Assembly: GCA_002083635.1 (NCBI GenBank)
Contig: MSXP01000007.1
Span: forward strand, 62,001-126,000
Source of the DNA: Proteobacteria bacterium ST_bin12
GTDB taxonomy: Bacteria; Pseudomonadota; Gammaproteobacteria; Burkholderiales; Methylophilaceae
Reading direction: 5' to 3'
DNA: 64,000 bases
Below, in pieces: positions 48,882 to 58,169 of the stretch; the stretch's first letter is position 1, and each line of letters begins with the position of its first letter. Made by a program: the position numbers and the translations under genes. The notes below the pieces were generated by a model. That model did no database searches. It was not told where the DNA came from and saw only the letters and a list, made by a program, of their open reading frames with translations.

Positions 48882-51059
48882 TTAATTGATTAAATTGAGT
48901 TGTTTCTGCTGTTGATAAGGTTGGTTGCTTTCTAGCGTTTTACGATACTTAGCCAATACATTTTGCACATGCCCCATCACCGAATTAAGCATGTAAATGC
49001 CTGTAGCATCTTGGCTACCTGCCGCCAAACCTGTCAAATACTCAATACCTTCTAGCACATGGTCAATGGTAATAATATGAAAATCGCCCTGCTCTACTGC
49101 TTTAATCACAGCGGCATCTAGCAACAAATGGCGCTGATTACGTTTAGGAATAATCACGCCCTGTTTACCGTTTAGCCCTAATGCTTGGCATACTCTAAAA
49201 TAACCTTCAATCTTTTCGTTAACGCCGCCAATTGGCATGACTTCGCCAAATTGATTAAGCGCACCAGTGACTGCAATACCTTGGCTAATTGGCAAGCCAG
49301 CCAAAGCAGAAAGCAGCGCAAATAGCTCCGCACAAGAAGCAGAGTCTCCCTCTACACCGTTATACTCCTGCTCAAATACCAATGACGCATTAAGGCTTAA
49401 CGGCGCTAAATGGCTAAAGCTAGCACTTAACCAGTTTTGTAGAATGAAAATACCTTTATCATGATTCGGCCCGCTCATATTCACTTCGCGGTCAATATTA
49501 ATCAAGCCTTTGCCGCCCGGGTAGCAACGCGCGGTAATGCGAATCGGCGAACCAAAACTGGCATCGCCCAACTCTATATGTGTTAAGCCATTAACTTGCC
49601 CAACCACCTCACCATGCACTTGAATCAACAGTTCATTGTCAATAATCGAATCACGAATTTGCAATTCAAAATATTGATTACGCGTCGATTTAGCTTGTAT
49701 CGCAGCTTGCACATGGTCTGCTGTCACCAAATCGGCGCCACCAGAAAACGCAGCGCTTTCTAAAATTAGGCGCTCTAAAAATGCAAAATTGGTACTGATG
49801 CGCGTTTGGTCTTCCTCTAAGCGCTGCAAGGCGCCAATTAAGGCGGCCACTGCTTCCTTGGTAAAATGTGCAGTTTGGTGTTGTGCACATTTTTGCGCCA
49901 CAAAGCCAGCAATTGCTGCATAATTTTCAGGCGTGGCCGAAATACGCTCTGCAAACTCTACTTTTATAGGGAAATAATTAAAAAAATCGGGTTGCTCATC
50001 CAAGCAATCGTAAAAATCTTCGCGTGTTGCAATCAGCACCAGCTTCACTTTAAGCGGCAACAAGGTATTATTGGCCACATAACCACTGCTTTGCGCATTG
50101 TTACCAGCGTCTTCAATTTGCAAGCTGCCATTGCGTAAAAACCGATGCAATTTTTCAATCATTTGTGTGCCATTTTGCTCATCATTAAGCAAATCGCGCA
50201 AATGCAACAACAACATTCCGCCATCTGCTTTGTGCAAATTACCCGCACGCAAGCGGGTGAAATCGGGTGAAATCGCGCTATCTGATGCGCTTTCTACTGC
50301 GCCAAACAAAGATTGCAGACTGGGATCGTTATCAACAACAATCGGTTGGCTTAACTGTTGGTCAAATGTGGCGCGATTATCTACCAGCACATTCACTCTA
50401 AAACGCGCAAAAAAAGCCTCATTAATCAACCCCTCTAAAGCGTTGTCTGATTCACCAATACTTGATGGTTGCCATGCCTTTAAATAGGAAACGACTTCAT
50501 GTTTAAGCAATTTAAAATAGTTGCTTAATTGTGATTCACAGGCGGCGAAAGTTTGATTTAAAACGGCAATTGTTTTATCCAGCCACTCTTCAGCCAGCGT
50601 AAGCATATTTTGCGCGTTTTCTGTTGCCACAAAGTTAGGCATTTCCAGCATCAGCGCGCGCGCAAAACCATCCATTTCAGTGCGCAGTTTTGCTGCGTAA
50701 GAAACCGGTAGTTTAATTAAAGTGGGTTGATTAGGCTGCTCAAAGTGATACAGAGCGACAAGGTCTGACAGTTGAATACCTTTTTGCGCTAGAGCATTAT
50801 GTTTAGATGCCTCATACATCGCGCTATTCATCAAAGAGGTACGTCCACTGCCTTGCGCGCCCAATACCAATAGATTAAAGCCAGATTGCTGCATTTTCAG
50901 ACCAAACAAAGCCGATTTTTTTGCCTCGCTCTGCGCCACCCAGCCATGGATGTTGGGCTGATAGCCTGCGCTATTTTCAAGTAAATCTGCGGTACTATTG
51001 AACGTTAAATTACTTAACGAAATAGTAGCGTTTAAATCAGCTGGCTTTAATTTTTGCAT
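48882..51059 (-). CDS. Lon-family ATP-dependent protease (LonB/YcbZ-like)
   Basis: An AAA+ protein of the AAA_32/Lon-like group with a C-terminal Lon protease domain. The 725-residue protein has a degenerate P-loop GAQGSGRTSLM (residues 67-77) with Arg73 where Lys is usual. This Arg is, as far as I recall, a trait of this group. A Walker B-like DGGMLLLHLRDLL follows. The protease part has the Ser-Lys dyad: Ser in VEGDSASCAEL and Lys in GGVNEKIEGYF, 43 residues apart as in Lon. Substrates are unknown. It is flanked by moaE and hslR on the same strand. Confidence 0.88.
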   Translation of the reverse strand: MQKLKPADLNATISLSNLTFNSTADLLENSAGYQPNIHGWVAQSEAKKSALFGLKMQQSGFNLLVLGAQGSGRTSLMNSAMYEASKHNALAQKGIQLSDLVALYHFEQPNQPTLIKLPVSYAAKLRTEMDGFARALMLEMPNFVATENAQNMLTLAEEWLDKTIAVLNQTFAACESQLSNYFKLLKHEVVSYLKAWQPSSIGESDNALEGLINEAFFARFRVNVLVDNRATFDQQLSQPIVVDNDPSLQSLFGAVESASDSAISPDFTRLRAGNLHKADGGMLLLHLRDLLNDEQNGTQMIEKLHRFLRNGSLQIEDAGNNAQSSGYVANNTLLPLKVKLVLIATREDFYDCLDEQPDFFNYFPIKVEFAERISATPENYAAIAGFVAQKCAQHQTAHFTKEAVAALIGALQRLEEDQTRISTNFAFLERLILESAAFSGGADLVTADHVQAAIQAKSTRNQYFELQIRDSIIDNELLIQVHGEVVGQVNGLTHIELGDASFGSPIRITARCYPGGKGLINIDREVNMSGPNHDKGIFILQNWLSASFSHLAPLSLNASLVFEQEYNGVEGDSASCAELFALLSALAGLPISQGIAVTGALNQFGEVMPIGGVNEKIEGYFRVCQALGLNGKQGVIIPKRNQRHLLLDAAVIKAVEQGDFHIITIDHVLEGIEYLTGLAAGSQDATGIYMLNSVMGHVQNVLAKYRKTLESNQPYQQQKQLNLIN

Positions 51060-51128
51060 AATTAATTTTTTGTTTTAGGTTTGAGTCTGGCTTGTTGCTA
51101 GATAATAAATTGAGTTTTATTTTAGGTT

Positions 51129-51596
51129 TTACTTTTGCCACTGTTTAAGTGCTAAATCGTCGCTTGGTTTTGCTTCTACCCAACGCTCGCCGAGTGATGT
51201 GGCTTCTTTTTTCCAAAATGGCGCCTGTGTTTTCAAAAAATCCATGATAAATTCGCAGGCATTAAAAGCCTCACCGCGATGCGCACTGACTACCGCAACC
51301 AATACAATTTGGTCCAAAGGTTTCAATGTACCCACGCGATGAATAATCAGGCTGTCCAAAATATCCCAGCGCGATTTTGCTTCAGCCTCGATGGCTTGCA
51401 ACGCGCTTTCTGTCATGCCGGGGTAATGCTCTAGCGTTAACGTGTTAATTGAATCACCATCATTGAGGCCATTATTAGTAAATTCCCGCACCTGTCCAAC
51501 AAAGCTTACCAGCGCGCCAATGCTTGGGCTAGCCAGCCTTAGCTTATTAAGTTGCGCCCCCACATCAAAATCTTCAATCTGTACGAATACTGTCAT
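51129..51596 (-). CDS. moaE: molybdopterin synthase catalytic subunit MoaE
   Basis: MoaE is the large subunit of molybdopterin synthase, which adds two sulfurs to cyclic pyranopterin monophosphate. The 155-residue protein shows GALVSFVGQVREFTNNG, LTLEHYPGMTESAL, IIHRVGTLKPLDQIVLVAV, and HRGEAFNACEFIMDFLKTQAPFWKKE, all family blocks including the catalytic Lys region. It lies directly downstream of moaD, its partner subunit. No other molybdopterin genes are in the window. Confidence 0.95.
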   Translation of the reverse strand: MTVFVQIEDFDVGAQLNKLRLASPSIGALVSFVGQVREFTNNGLNDGDSINTLTLEHYPGMTESALQAIEAEAKSRWDILDSLIIHRVGTLKPLDQIVLVAVVSAHRGEAFNACEFIMDFLKTQAPFWKKEATSLGERWVEAKPSDDLALKQWQK

Positions 51597-51614
51597 CTAA
51601 ATAGCCAAACTAAC

Positions 51615-51872
51615 TTAACCGCCGGTGACTGGTGGGAAAAATGCCACTTCATCATGGTCTTGAATAGCCGCTAAATCATCTACCAAGGTATGGTTAATAG
51701 CAGCACGAACTACTTGTTTGCCATCAAATAAATTAGCCCATACTTCGCCACGTAATGCTAGCCAGTTTTTAAGCGCGGTAATGGTTAAAACATTATCTGG
51801 CAAATCAACTTCTTCAGTAGAATAATTGACTGCCTCTTTGATTCTTGCAAAATATAATACTTTTATTTTCAT
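51615..51872 (-). CDS. moaD: molybdopterin synthase sulfur carrier subunit MoaD
   Basis: MoaD is the ubiquitin-like small subunit that carries the sulfur as a C-terminal thiocarboxylate. The 85-residue protein begins KIKVLYFARIKEAVNYSTEE and ends in the required Gly-Gly (FFPPVTGG). The beta-grasp pattern and NHTLVDDLAAIQDHDEVAFF fit the family. It is followed by moaE after 18 bases and preceded by rmuC after about 30 bases. Confidence 0.94.
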   Translation of the reverse strand: MKIKVLYFARIKEAVNYSTEEVDLPDNVLTITALKNWLALRGEVWANLFDGKQVVRAAINHTLVDDLAAIQDHDEVAFFPPVTGG

Positions 51873-51902
51873 ATAGTTAATTCAATACTGTTAATTGTCT
51901 TC

Positions 51903-53231
51903 TTAATCTTTTTTATCAACCAAAACATCCTCAATCGTATCCAGCAAATCGAGTGGCTGATTAGTTAACTCTACCCGTTCAATTTGTTTAAAACGATTGG
52001 TGATTTTTTGGCTACTAATATGTACTTCTTGCGCGTTATCGTGCGCTTGACGAATGTTGTCCGCCAGTTTTTTCATACGCACATCAAAGCGCTCAAAATC
52101 TTTGCTCAGCTTGCCCAGCTCATCTTGAATAATATGCACTTGTTTGCGCATTTCTACATCTTTTAATACTGCACGCGCCGTGTTTAACACCGCCATTAAA
52201 GTGGTGGGCGAAACCAACCACACGCGCTTAACCATAGCGTAATCGATAATTTCAGGATGATAGGCATGAATCTCTGCAAACACCGCCTCTGCAGGAATAA
52301 ACATCACCGCACCATCGCTAGTCACGTTAGGGATAATGTATTTGTTAGCAATATCATCCACATGCTTTTTCAAATCTAATTTAAATTGTTTGGTGGCGGC
52401 ATCTTGCTCTAATTTGTTTAAACTTTTATCAAACATACGGTGATAATTTTCTAGCGGAAATTTGCTATCCACCGCTACAGTGCCTGTTGGCGCTGGCAAA
52501 AACAAAGCACAATCTACGCGCGTGCCATTGGCAAAACTATGTTGCATACTAAAACTGCTAGCTGGCAATACATTACGCACCAAACCTTCTAACTGCACTT
52601 CACCATAAGCACCCCGGCTACGCTTATCGCCTAGCAATTCTTGCAGGCTGACCATATTCACGGTCAAACCATCGATTTTCTTTTGCGCTTCATCAATAGT
52701 CGCCAAGCGTTCCATTACGCTAATAAAGGTTTCGTTGGTCTTTTTAAAGCCTTCATCCAAGCGTTCAGACACTTTGCCGCCAATTTGCTCTAAACGGCTA
52801 TCCACTATTTTGCCTAAACTTTCAACGCTTTGGGTGAGCGTTGTGGTGGCTTTTAACATGGTATTGTTAATTAGTGTTTGCTGCTCTCTGCCCTGCTCAC
52901 TTAAGGTTTTGTGCAAGGTTTCTAACACCGTTTCGCGCGTTTGAGCCAAGCTGCTATTTTGTGCCAGCTGCAATGTTTGCATGGCATCGCGTGTGGCTTG
53001 TAATTCTAATGAAACAGAAGATTTTAAGCGTTCTCCACTATCTTGAGAGGCCGCGTTCAAGCGGTCTGCCAGCTTATTTAAACCATCGTTTAAATCCAGT
53101 AGCATTGCGCGATGCTTATCTTCTAACTGGTTCAATAAAGCGCTATTATTGCTGTTAGAAAACTCGCGCCATGCCAGCCAAGCCAGCAAAATAAGCGTTA
53201 AAACTAAAAGTAAGACTATAATTTCGTTCAT
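51903..53231 (-). CDS. rmuC: DNA recombination protein RmuC
   Basis: RmuC is a predicted nuclease-like protein that limits inversions at short inverted repeats in E. coli. The 442-residue protein has an N-terminal membrane helix (residues 3-20) and a long coiled coil to about residue 190. The conserved RmuC core follows with SRGAYGEVQLEGLVRNVLP, VDSKFPLENYHRMFD, TSDGAVMFIPAEAVFAEIHA and VWLVSPTTLMAVLNTAR. It starts the minus-strand rmuC-moaD-moaE-lon-hslR run and is divergent from the CHASE2 gene across an 80-base gap. Confidence 0.93.
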   Translation of the reverse strand: MNEIIVLLLVLTLILLAWLAWREFSNSNNSALLNQLEDKHRAMLLDLNDGLNKLADRLNAASQDSGERLKSSVSLELQATRDAMQTLQLAQNSSLAQTRETVLETLHKTLSEQGREQQTLINNTMLKATTTLTQSVESLGKIVDSRLEQIGGKVSERLDEGFKKTNETFISVMERLATIDEAQKKIDGLTVNMVSLQELLGDKRSRGAYGEVQLEGLVRNVLPASSFSMQHSFANGTRVDCALFLPAPTGTVAVDSKFPLENYHRMFDKSLNKLEQDAATKQFKLDLKKHVDDIANKYIIPNVTSDGAVMFIPAEAVFAEIHAYHPEIIDYAMVKRVWLVSPTTLMAVLNTARAVLKDVEMRKQVHIIQDELGKLSKDFERFDVRMKKLADNIRQAHDNAQEVHISSQKITNRFKQIERVELTNQPLDLLDTIEDVLVDKKD

Positions 53232-53276
53232 AGCTTGTATTATAAATCAGTCATTACAAACCAGTGCGACTTTCAC

Positions 53277-53306
53277 CTTTATAAATAAACACACTTTATA
53301 AATAAA
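53277..53306. repeat. 13-bp tandem direct repeat upstream of the CHASE2 gene
   Basis: CTTTATAAATAAA occurs twice (53277-53289 and 53294-53306) with a 17-base period, ending five bases before the CHASE2 start codon. No Shine-Dalgarno sequence is visible in between. The repeat contains TATAAA and could be a -10 element or a protein site, or it may be a small duplication. Confidence 0.5.
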
Positions 53307-53311
53307 ACCAT

Positions 53312-55030
53312 ATGATTAAACTCAAACTGCTTTTGGGCCAATGGCTTGCCAACTTAACGCGCAAGCTTAAAAACAATTTCTATATCTACTTAGCCACTCT
53401 TTTCACGCTACTTGTGCTGCTAGATGCGGGCTTGTTTCATGTCGGCGAGAATATGCGCGATAAAGCGTTTGATTTTATGGTAAAAAATCGTGTATTCAAG
53501 CCCTCTGCAGATAAAGACATTGTGATTGTGGATATTAATGAAGCCAGTTTAGCTGCGTTTGCCAAAGAATATGGCCGCTGGCCGTGGCCACGTCAAGTGC
53601 TGGGCGAATTTGTAGATAATATTCAGGCGCAAAACCCTAAAGCGATTGTGTTTGATATTGTGTTTAGTGATGCCGATATTTATAACGCGGATTCTGATGC
53701 TTATTTTAATGACGTAATTGCGGCATCGGATAATACGTTCTTCCCAATCTTACGTTTAGATGCCAGCCAAGATGAGTTGAGCCAATTAAAATATACGCAA
53801 ATTCCAGGATTAACTTCAAGCGTAGATGCAGATAAAAACGCAACAATCGCGGCAATATTGCCGTTCTTTCAGGGCGCACAAAAAGCCAAGCGGTTAGGCA
53901 CGCACAATGTTTACCCCGATAACGATGGTATTGTGCGCGAATACCGTATGTTTCATGATGAAGCAGGCTGGCAGTTGCCTTCATTGGCAAAAGTGTTGGC
54001 AGAATACAGCGGAGTTAACACTCAAACATTGCCTAAAAACATGCTGATTAACTGGCGCGGCAAGCCCTTTACTTATACCTACGCCAGTTTTAGTGATGTC
54101 TTTACTGATTTAGCCAGCAAAAATAAAACGCGCCCTCAAAATGAATTCACCAATAAAGTTGTGATTATTGGCTCTACTGCGCCAGGTTTGTTTGATATCA
54201 AGCCTACCGCCATGGACAAACAATTTCCAGGTGTAGAAATATTGGCCACAGCCATCGATAACGCTAAACATGGTGATTATTTAAAAGTGTGGCGCGGCAA
54301 AACACCTTATGTGTTCTTGAGTTTACTGCTCATTTGGCTCACCACTTTAGCGTTTTATTTCAAAGTCGATCGCGATAAATTCAATTCTATTTTTACAGGT
54401 AGCCAAATTGGCTTGCTGGTACTATCTTACATCGCCATCACTGTGAGCAATACCTATTTAGACTTAACAGGTCCTATTTTGTGGGCGGTGGCGCTGTTTG
54501 GTATTGCTAAAATTTACGCGCTCGCCACAGACCGCGCCCTACAACGCTGGTTAGCGTTTGGCGTTAAGGCGGATGCTGTTGAATCCAGCGTTTTAATCAT
54601 GCCCATCTTAGTAGAAAGTAAAGAAATTTTAGGTGATGCGCTACTTAAAAAAATGCGGCGTGAAATTGAGTTAACCAGCAAAACACCTAACACAATTGAA
54701 ACGCTACATGGCACCCAAAGCGGTATTTGGGGGTTATTTGGTGACATGATTATCGTCAGCTGGGTTTATGCTGACAATCAGCTAGAATATGACGAAAACG
54801 CTAAGCAAGATGCGCAACAGATCATTGAACGTTTGCCCTACATGATTAAAAAACTGGGTCTTCCAAACAGCACTGAAACGCGTTATGTTTTGCATGAAGG
54901 CAAATTAGTGAATCAACAAGCAGCTAGTTTGGCTTCACAATGGCGTGCTTTATTTGCAAAAGCCGTTATTCAATTAGAATGCAATGGCCCTGATAGCAGT
55001 GATTTAGACTTAACCAAGGATTTAGTATGA
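53312..55030 (+). CDS. CHASE2-domain membrane protein
   Basis: A 572-residue inner-membrane protein with a CHASE2 extracytoplasmic sensor domain. It has a first membrane helix (about residues 24-42). The CHASE2 block follows with ENMRDKAFDFMVKNRVF, IVIVDINEASLAAFAKEYGRWPWPR cut here as IVIVDINEASLAAFAKEYG, and VVIIGSTAPGLFDIKPTAMD. Two to three C-terminal helices lie near 330-400. CHASE2 proteins usually end in a cyclase, kinase or similar output. Here the last 170 residues (from about 403) match no output domain I recognise. It is coupled to the SH3 gene by an ATGA overlap. Confidence 0.85.
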   Translation: MIKLKLLLGQWLANLTRKLKNNFYIYLATLFTLLVLLDAGLFHVGENMRDKAFDFMVKNRVFKPSADKDIVIVDINEASLAAFAKEYGRWPWPRQVLGEFVDNIQAQNPKAIVFDIVFSDADIYNADSDAYFNDVIAASDNTFFPILRLDASQDELSQLKYTQIPGLTSSVDADKNATIAAILPFFQGAQKAKRLGTHNVYPDNDGIVREYRMFHDEAGWQLPSLAKVLAEYSGVNTQTLPKNMLINWRGKPFTYTYASFSDVFTDLASKNKTRPQNEFTNKVVIIGSTAPGLFDIKPTAMDKQFPGVEILATAIDNAKHGDYLKVWRGKTPYVFLSLLLIWLTTLAFYFKVDRDKFNSIFTGSQIGLLVLSYIAITVSNTYLDLTGPILWAVALFGIAKIYALATDRALQRWLAFGVKADAVESSVLIMPILVESKEILGDALLKKMRREIELTSKTPNTIETLHGTQSGIWGLFGDMIIVSWVYADNQLEYDENAKQDAQQIIERLPYMIKKLGLPNSTETRYVLHEGKLVNQQAASLASQWRALFAKAVIQLECNGPDSSDLDLTKDLV

Positions 55031-55521
55031 AAAAAATTGTTAACTTATGCCTTTTAACCAGTATGTTTCTGCCCATTTTTGCTCTTGCAGGCGAACCCGG
55101 CACTGCATTAAAAGCAGACACTTTGCGTGCTGAACCATTTGCAGATGCAAAATCGGTGGGCAGCTTAACCAAAAATGATGCAGTAGATATTGTGAATAAA
55201 AAAGGCGCGTGGCTTCAAGTTAAATCTAAAAAAAGCACCGGCTGGGTACGTTTACTATCAGTAAAACGTGGTGGCGCAACGCAGTCAAACCAAGTGGGTG
55301 GTTTAGCCAGCGTTGCCAGCGGCCGCGCTGGTACAGGTAAAGTTGTTTCTACAACAGGTATACGTGGCCTGAGCGCAGAAGAGTTAAAAGCGGCACAATT
55401 TAATGAAGCCGAAATAAAAAAATTAGAAAGTTATGAATTATCTTCAAGTGAAGGCAAAAAATTCGCCAGTTCTGGTGGGTTAATTACCGCGCCGATTGCC
55501 TATTTAAAAGGAGCACAATAA
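55027..55521 (+). CDS. exported SH3-like domain protein
   Basis: A 164-residue exported protein with signal peptide (to about residue 21, ending FALAG). A bacterial SH3 (SH3b) domain follows: TALKADTLRAEPFADAKSVG and NKKGAWLQVKSKKSTGWVRL. The C-terminal part (GLSAEELKAAQFNEAEIKKL) has a helical pattern of unknown role. SH3b domains in the periplasm often bind cell-wall material. The start overlaps the CHASE2 stop (ATGA) and its stop overlaps the protease start (TAATG), so the three genes are translated together. Confidence 0.83.
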   Translation: MKKIVNLCLLTSMFLPIFALAGEPGTALKADTLRAEPFADAKSVGSLTKNDAVDIVNKKGAWLQVKSKKSTGWVRLLSVKRGGATQSNQVGGLASVASGRAGTGKVVSTTGIRGLSAEELKAAQFNEAEIKKLESYELSSSEGKKFASSGGLITAPIAYLKGAQ

Positions 55522-56456
55522 TGCATAAGCTATTGATTGGATTAATATTATCAACAGGCATTTGTATGCAATCTACTGCTTTCGATTTAGGCAAAGTGTT
55601 AGAGGAAGCTGCAAAACAAAAAATTGAAGAAGTAAAAAATGGTGGTGAAAGCAAAAGTGATGCTACTACAACAGAAGCCGACTCGTTAAAAAGCAGCACA
55701 TCTCAAACAATGCCAACTGAGCAAGCACCCGAAACAAAAGCATTTAACTGGAAAAACCCCAGCAAGCAGGAAGAAATCGCGCTCGGTCGCGAAATAACGG
55801 GTAGTTTGCTGGGCGCAGCGCCTTTGGTAAAAGACGAAGCCCTGCAAAAATATGTGAACAAAGTGGGTCGCATTGTTGCGAATCAATCTGAACGTGCTGA
55901 TTTACCTTGGAAATTTGGAGTGATTGAAAGCAGTGACCTAAATGCATTTGCAGCACCTGGCGGCTATGTGCTGATTACCAAAGGCTTGTATCAACAATTA
56001 AGTAACGAAGCGCAACTAGCAGGCGTGTTAGGCCATGAGATTGCGCATATTGTGCAAAAACATCAATTAAAAGTGCTGCAAAAACAGCAATTACTTAATA
56101 TTGGTGCTAGTTTAATTACGGATAAATTTGGTAAAGATAATAAAATCGCACAAAAAGCGATTGGTAGCGGTGCCGAAATTAGCGCACGCAGCTTAGATAA
56201 AAATGCTGAATATGAAGCGGATCGCATGGGTATGATTTTGGCGGCACGTGCTGGCTATGACGCTTATGGCTTAGCTGAAGTATTGCAAACAATTGGCCAG
56301 ACCAACAAATCGGATAATAGCGTTGCTCTCTTATTTAAAACGCACCCGCATCCTGATGATCGTTTAACACGCCTGGGCGATAGCGCAGGTAGTCAGCTAG
56401 ATAAGTTAAAAGCTGGTAAAACGTTAGAAAACAGATTTTATAAACTAGCGCCCTGA
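55521..56456 (+). CDS. periplasmic M48-family metalloprotease
   Basis: A zinc protease of the M48 (Ste24/LoiP/BepA-like) family. The 311-residue protein has a signal peptide to about residue 20. A low-complexity linker rich in Ser, Thr and Glu follows (about 40-70), then the protease domain with NAFAAPGGYVLITKGL and the zinc motif HEIAH (His172, Glu173, His176). The third ligand is Glu232 in AEYEADRMG. A KTHPHPDDRLTRLGD end block is typical. Such proteins act on envelope proteins. It is the last gene of the CHASE2-SH3 operon. Confidence 0.92.
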   Translation: MHKLLIGLILSTGICMQSTAFDLGKVLEEAAKQKIEEVKNGGESKSDATTTEADSLKSSTSQTMPTEQAPETKAFNWKNPSKQEEIALGREITGSLLGAAPLVKDEALQKYVNKVGRIVANQSERADLPWKFGVIESSDLNAFAAPGGYVLITKGLYQQLSNEAQLAGVLGHEIAHIVQKHQLKVLQKQQLLNIGASLITDKFGKDNKIAQKAIGSGAEISARSLDKNAEYEADRMGMILAARAGYDAYGLAEVLQTIGQTNKSDNSVALLFKTHPHPDDRLTRLGDSAGSQLDKLKAGKTLENRFYKLAP

Positions 56457-56530
56457 AGCTAAAGACTTACATACGCTACATTACGTGTCTGACTAAGTTC
56501 GAGTAGTTCTTCTGCTAGGTTATCAATTAG

Positions 56531-57562
56531 TTAAACCAAATCATACTCGCGCAATTCACTTTTAATATAAGCGTAATAAATGGGTGCTGCAACAATACCT
56601 GCAAGCCCAAAAACCGCTTCCATCAATAGCATGGTGATTAATAATTCCCATGCGTTTGCGCGAATTTGCCCGCCTACAATACGGGCATTTAGAAAGTATT
56701 CAAATTTGTGAATAATGACTAAATAGAGCAATGACCCTAAAGCTACGCCCAAAGAGTGGCTTGAACTAACCACCACGATGACAGTATTAGAGATTAAATT
56801 GCCCACCACCGGAATTAAGCCAACCACAAAAGTAATGGCTATCATGGTTTTAATTAACGGCAATTCGATCCCTAATAAAGGCAAAATTACCGCCAAGTAA
56901 ATGCCTGTAAAAAAAGCGTTAATCGAAGCGATGCGCACTTGCGCGAACACAATACGCTTAAACGCATCACCAAATAGCCACGCACGTTGCGCTAATGCGC
57001 GGGCAAATGGTTTATATTCGTCATCGTTAATGGCATCGCGTAGCGCAATCATGCCGCCAATTATCATACCGATAAGCACATGTGCGGTGATGCGACCAGC
57101 TTCTTTGCCGACTACTTGTAGCTCTTTTGCATGCGTTCGTAACCAAATAGTGGCCTCTTCTTTAAATGCCATCGCGTCCGACGGTAATTTGTCCAAAATC
57201 CAAATCGGTAAGAGTTTTCGTGAATCTTCAATAATTTGTGCCATCTTCGCTAATAAAACCGTTAGACTGCCTGATTCCGAGCGAAAAAATGCGACTAATC
57301 CTGCGCCTGCTAGGCTTAGTATGCTGACGATAATGATCGTTAATAGCGCGATTGCAATTAACTTTGCGCGCGGGCCGGGTAATTTTCTTTCTATATATGG
57401 CGTTAAAATCCTGATTAGTTCATACACCAGCAAGCCTCCTAACAAGGCAGGCAATAGGTGAAAAATTAATACTAATATCAGGGAAACGCCAATTAATACC
57501 CATGACGCAATATCAAATTGATTAAAAGTCGTGTTTGTGCTGTTTTGCGTTATATTTTTCAT
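56531..57562 (-). CDS. AI-2E family transporter
   Basis: A membrane protein of the AI-2E/PerM family, with about eight helices. The 343-residue protein shows the family's paired N-terminal helices (VLIGVSLILVLIFHLLPALL), a long amphipathic middle region (KELQVVGKEAGRITAHVLIG), and the C-terminal blocks VVGLIPVVGNLISNTVIV and IVGGQIRANAWELLITMLL. Family members export small molecules or ions, and autoinducer-2 export is only one reported role. The substrate here is unknown. It ends a minus-strand run and is convergent with the M48 gene. Confidence 0.87.
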   Translation of the reverse strand: MKNITQNSTNTTFNQFDIASWVLIGVSLILVLIFHLLPALLGGLLVYELIRILTPYIERKLPGPRAKLIAIALLTIIIVSILSLAGAGLVAFFRSESGSLTVLLAKMAQIIEDSRKLLPIWILDKLPSDAMAFKEEATIWLRTHAKELQVVGKEAGRITAHVLIGMIIGGMIALRDAINDDEYKPFARALAQRAWLFGDAFKRIVFAQVRIASINAFFTGIYLAVILPLLGIELPLIKTMIAITFVVGLIPVVGNLISNTVIVVVSSSHSLGVALGSLLYLVIIHKFEYFLNARIVGGQIRANAWELLITMLLMEAVFGLAGIVAAPIYYAYIKSELREYDLV

Positions 57563-57581
57563 TGTTGGTGATGAATGTTAT

Positions 57582-58151
57582 TTATATAGATTGCGCGTAT
57601 TGATGCTTAAAAGCGGGTATTTCACTAACAGGTAAGCTGACTTTTACAATTACAGCTTGGTCAAACTGTTTATCAATCACTTTGCCTTTTAGCTGCGCCA
57701 CTAAACGCGTTAGCGCATCTACCTGATTGTAATGCACGCTAACACTTAATGCGTGCATTTCTACAAATGGGATTATTTTTGCGGCGTCTAAAGCCATTTT
57801 AGCGGTGCCGCCATAAGCCCGCGCCAGCCCGCCTGTGCCAAGGTTAACGCCACCATAATAGCGTATCACGCCAACTGCCACATGAATTAAATCACGCGCC
57901 TCTAACATTTGAATAATAGGTTTGCCCGCAGTGCCACTTGGTTCACCCGCGTCAGAAAATCTGGGGATAATGCCATCAGCAGTTTTGATTCTAAACGCAT
58001 AAGCCAAATGATGCGCATTTTGGTGCGACACTGCCAATTGCCTTAAAAATAAGCCCACTTCACGTTCAGTTTCACAATGCGCAGCGCTTGCATAAAAGCG
58101 TGATTTATTAATCGTTTGCTCTGCTGAGCCTGGTTTTTCAATGGTTAACAT
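57582..58151 (-). CDS. YigZ/IMPACT family protein
   Basis: A 189-residue protein of the YigZ family, which shares a fold with the yeast/human IMPACT regulator; its role in bacteria is not settled. It has the signature HHLAYAFRIKTADG, FSDAGEPSGTAGKPIIQMLE and GVIRYYGGVNLGTGGLARAYG, then a second ferredoxin-like domain in the last 70 residues. It lies between fhs and the AI-2E transporter gene on the same strand with short gaps. Confidence 0.93.
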   Translation of the reverse strand: MLTIEKPGSAEQTINKSRFYASAAHCETEREVGLFLRQLAVSHQNAHHLAYAFRIKTADGIIPRFSDAGEPSGTAGKPIIQMLEARDLIHVAVGVIRYYGGVNLGTGGLARAYGGTAKMALDAAKIIPFVEMHALSVSVHYNQVDALTRLVAQLKGKVIDKQFDQAVIVKVSLPVSEIPAFKHQYAQSI

Positions 58152-58169
58152 ACAACTAAAATTTATTTA

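Noticed and set aside
48882..51059. Arg in place of Lys in the Walker A loop of the Lon-like protein as a sign of a broken ATPase
   Set aside because: As far as I recall this Arg is usual in the AAA_32/Lon-like group, and the Ser-Lys protease dyad is intact, so the gene is not considered degraded.
56901..57461. 186-residue open frame on the plus strand
   Set aside because: It is the antisense shadow of the AI-2E family transporter gene and resembles no protein.
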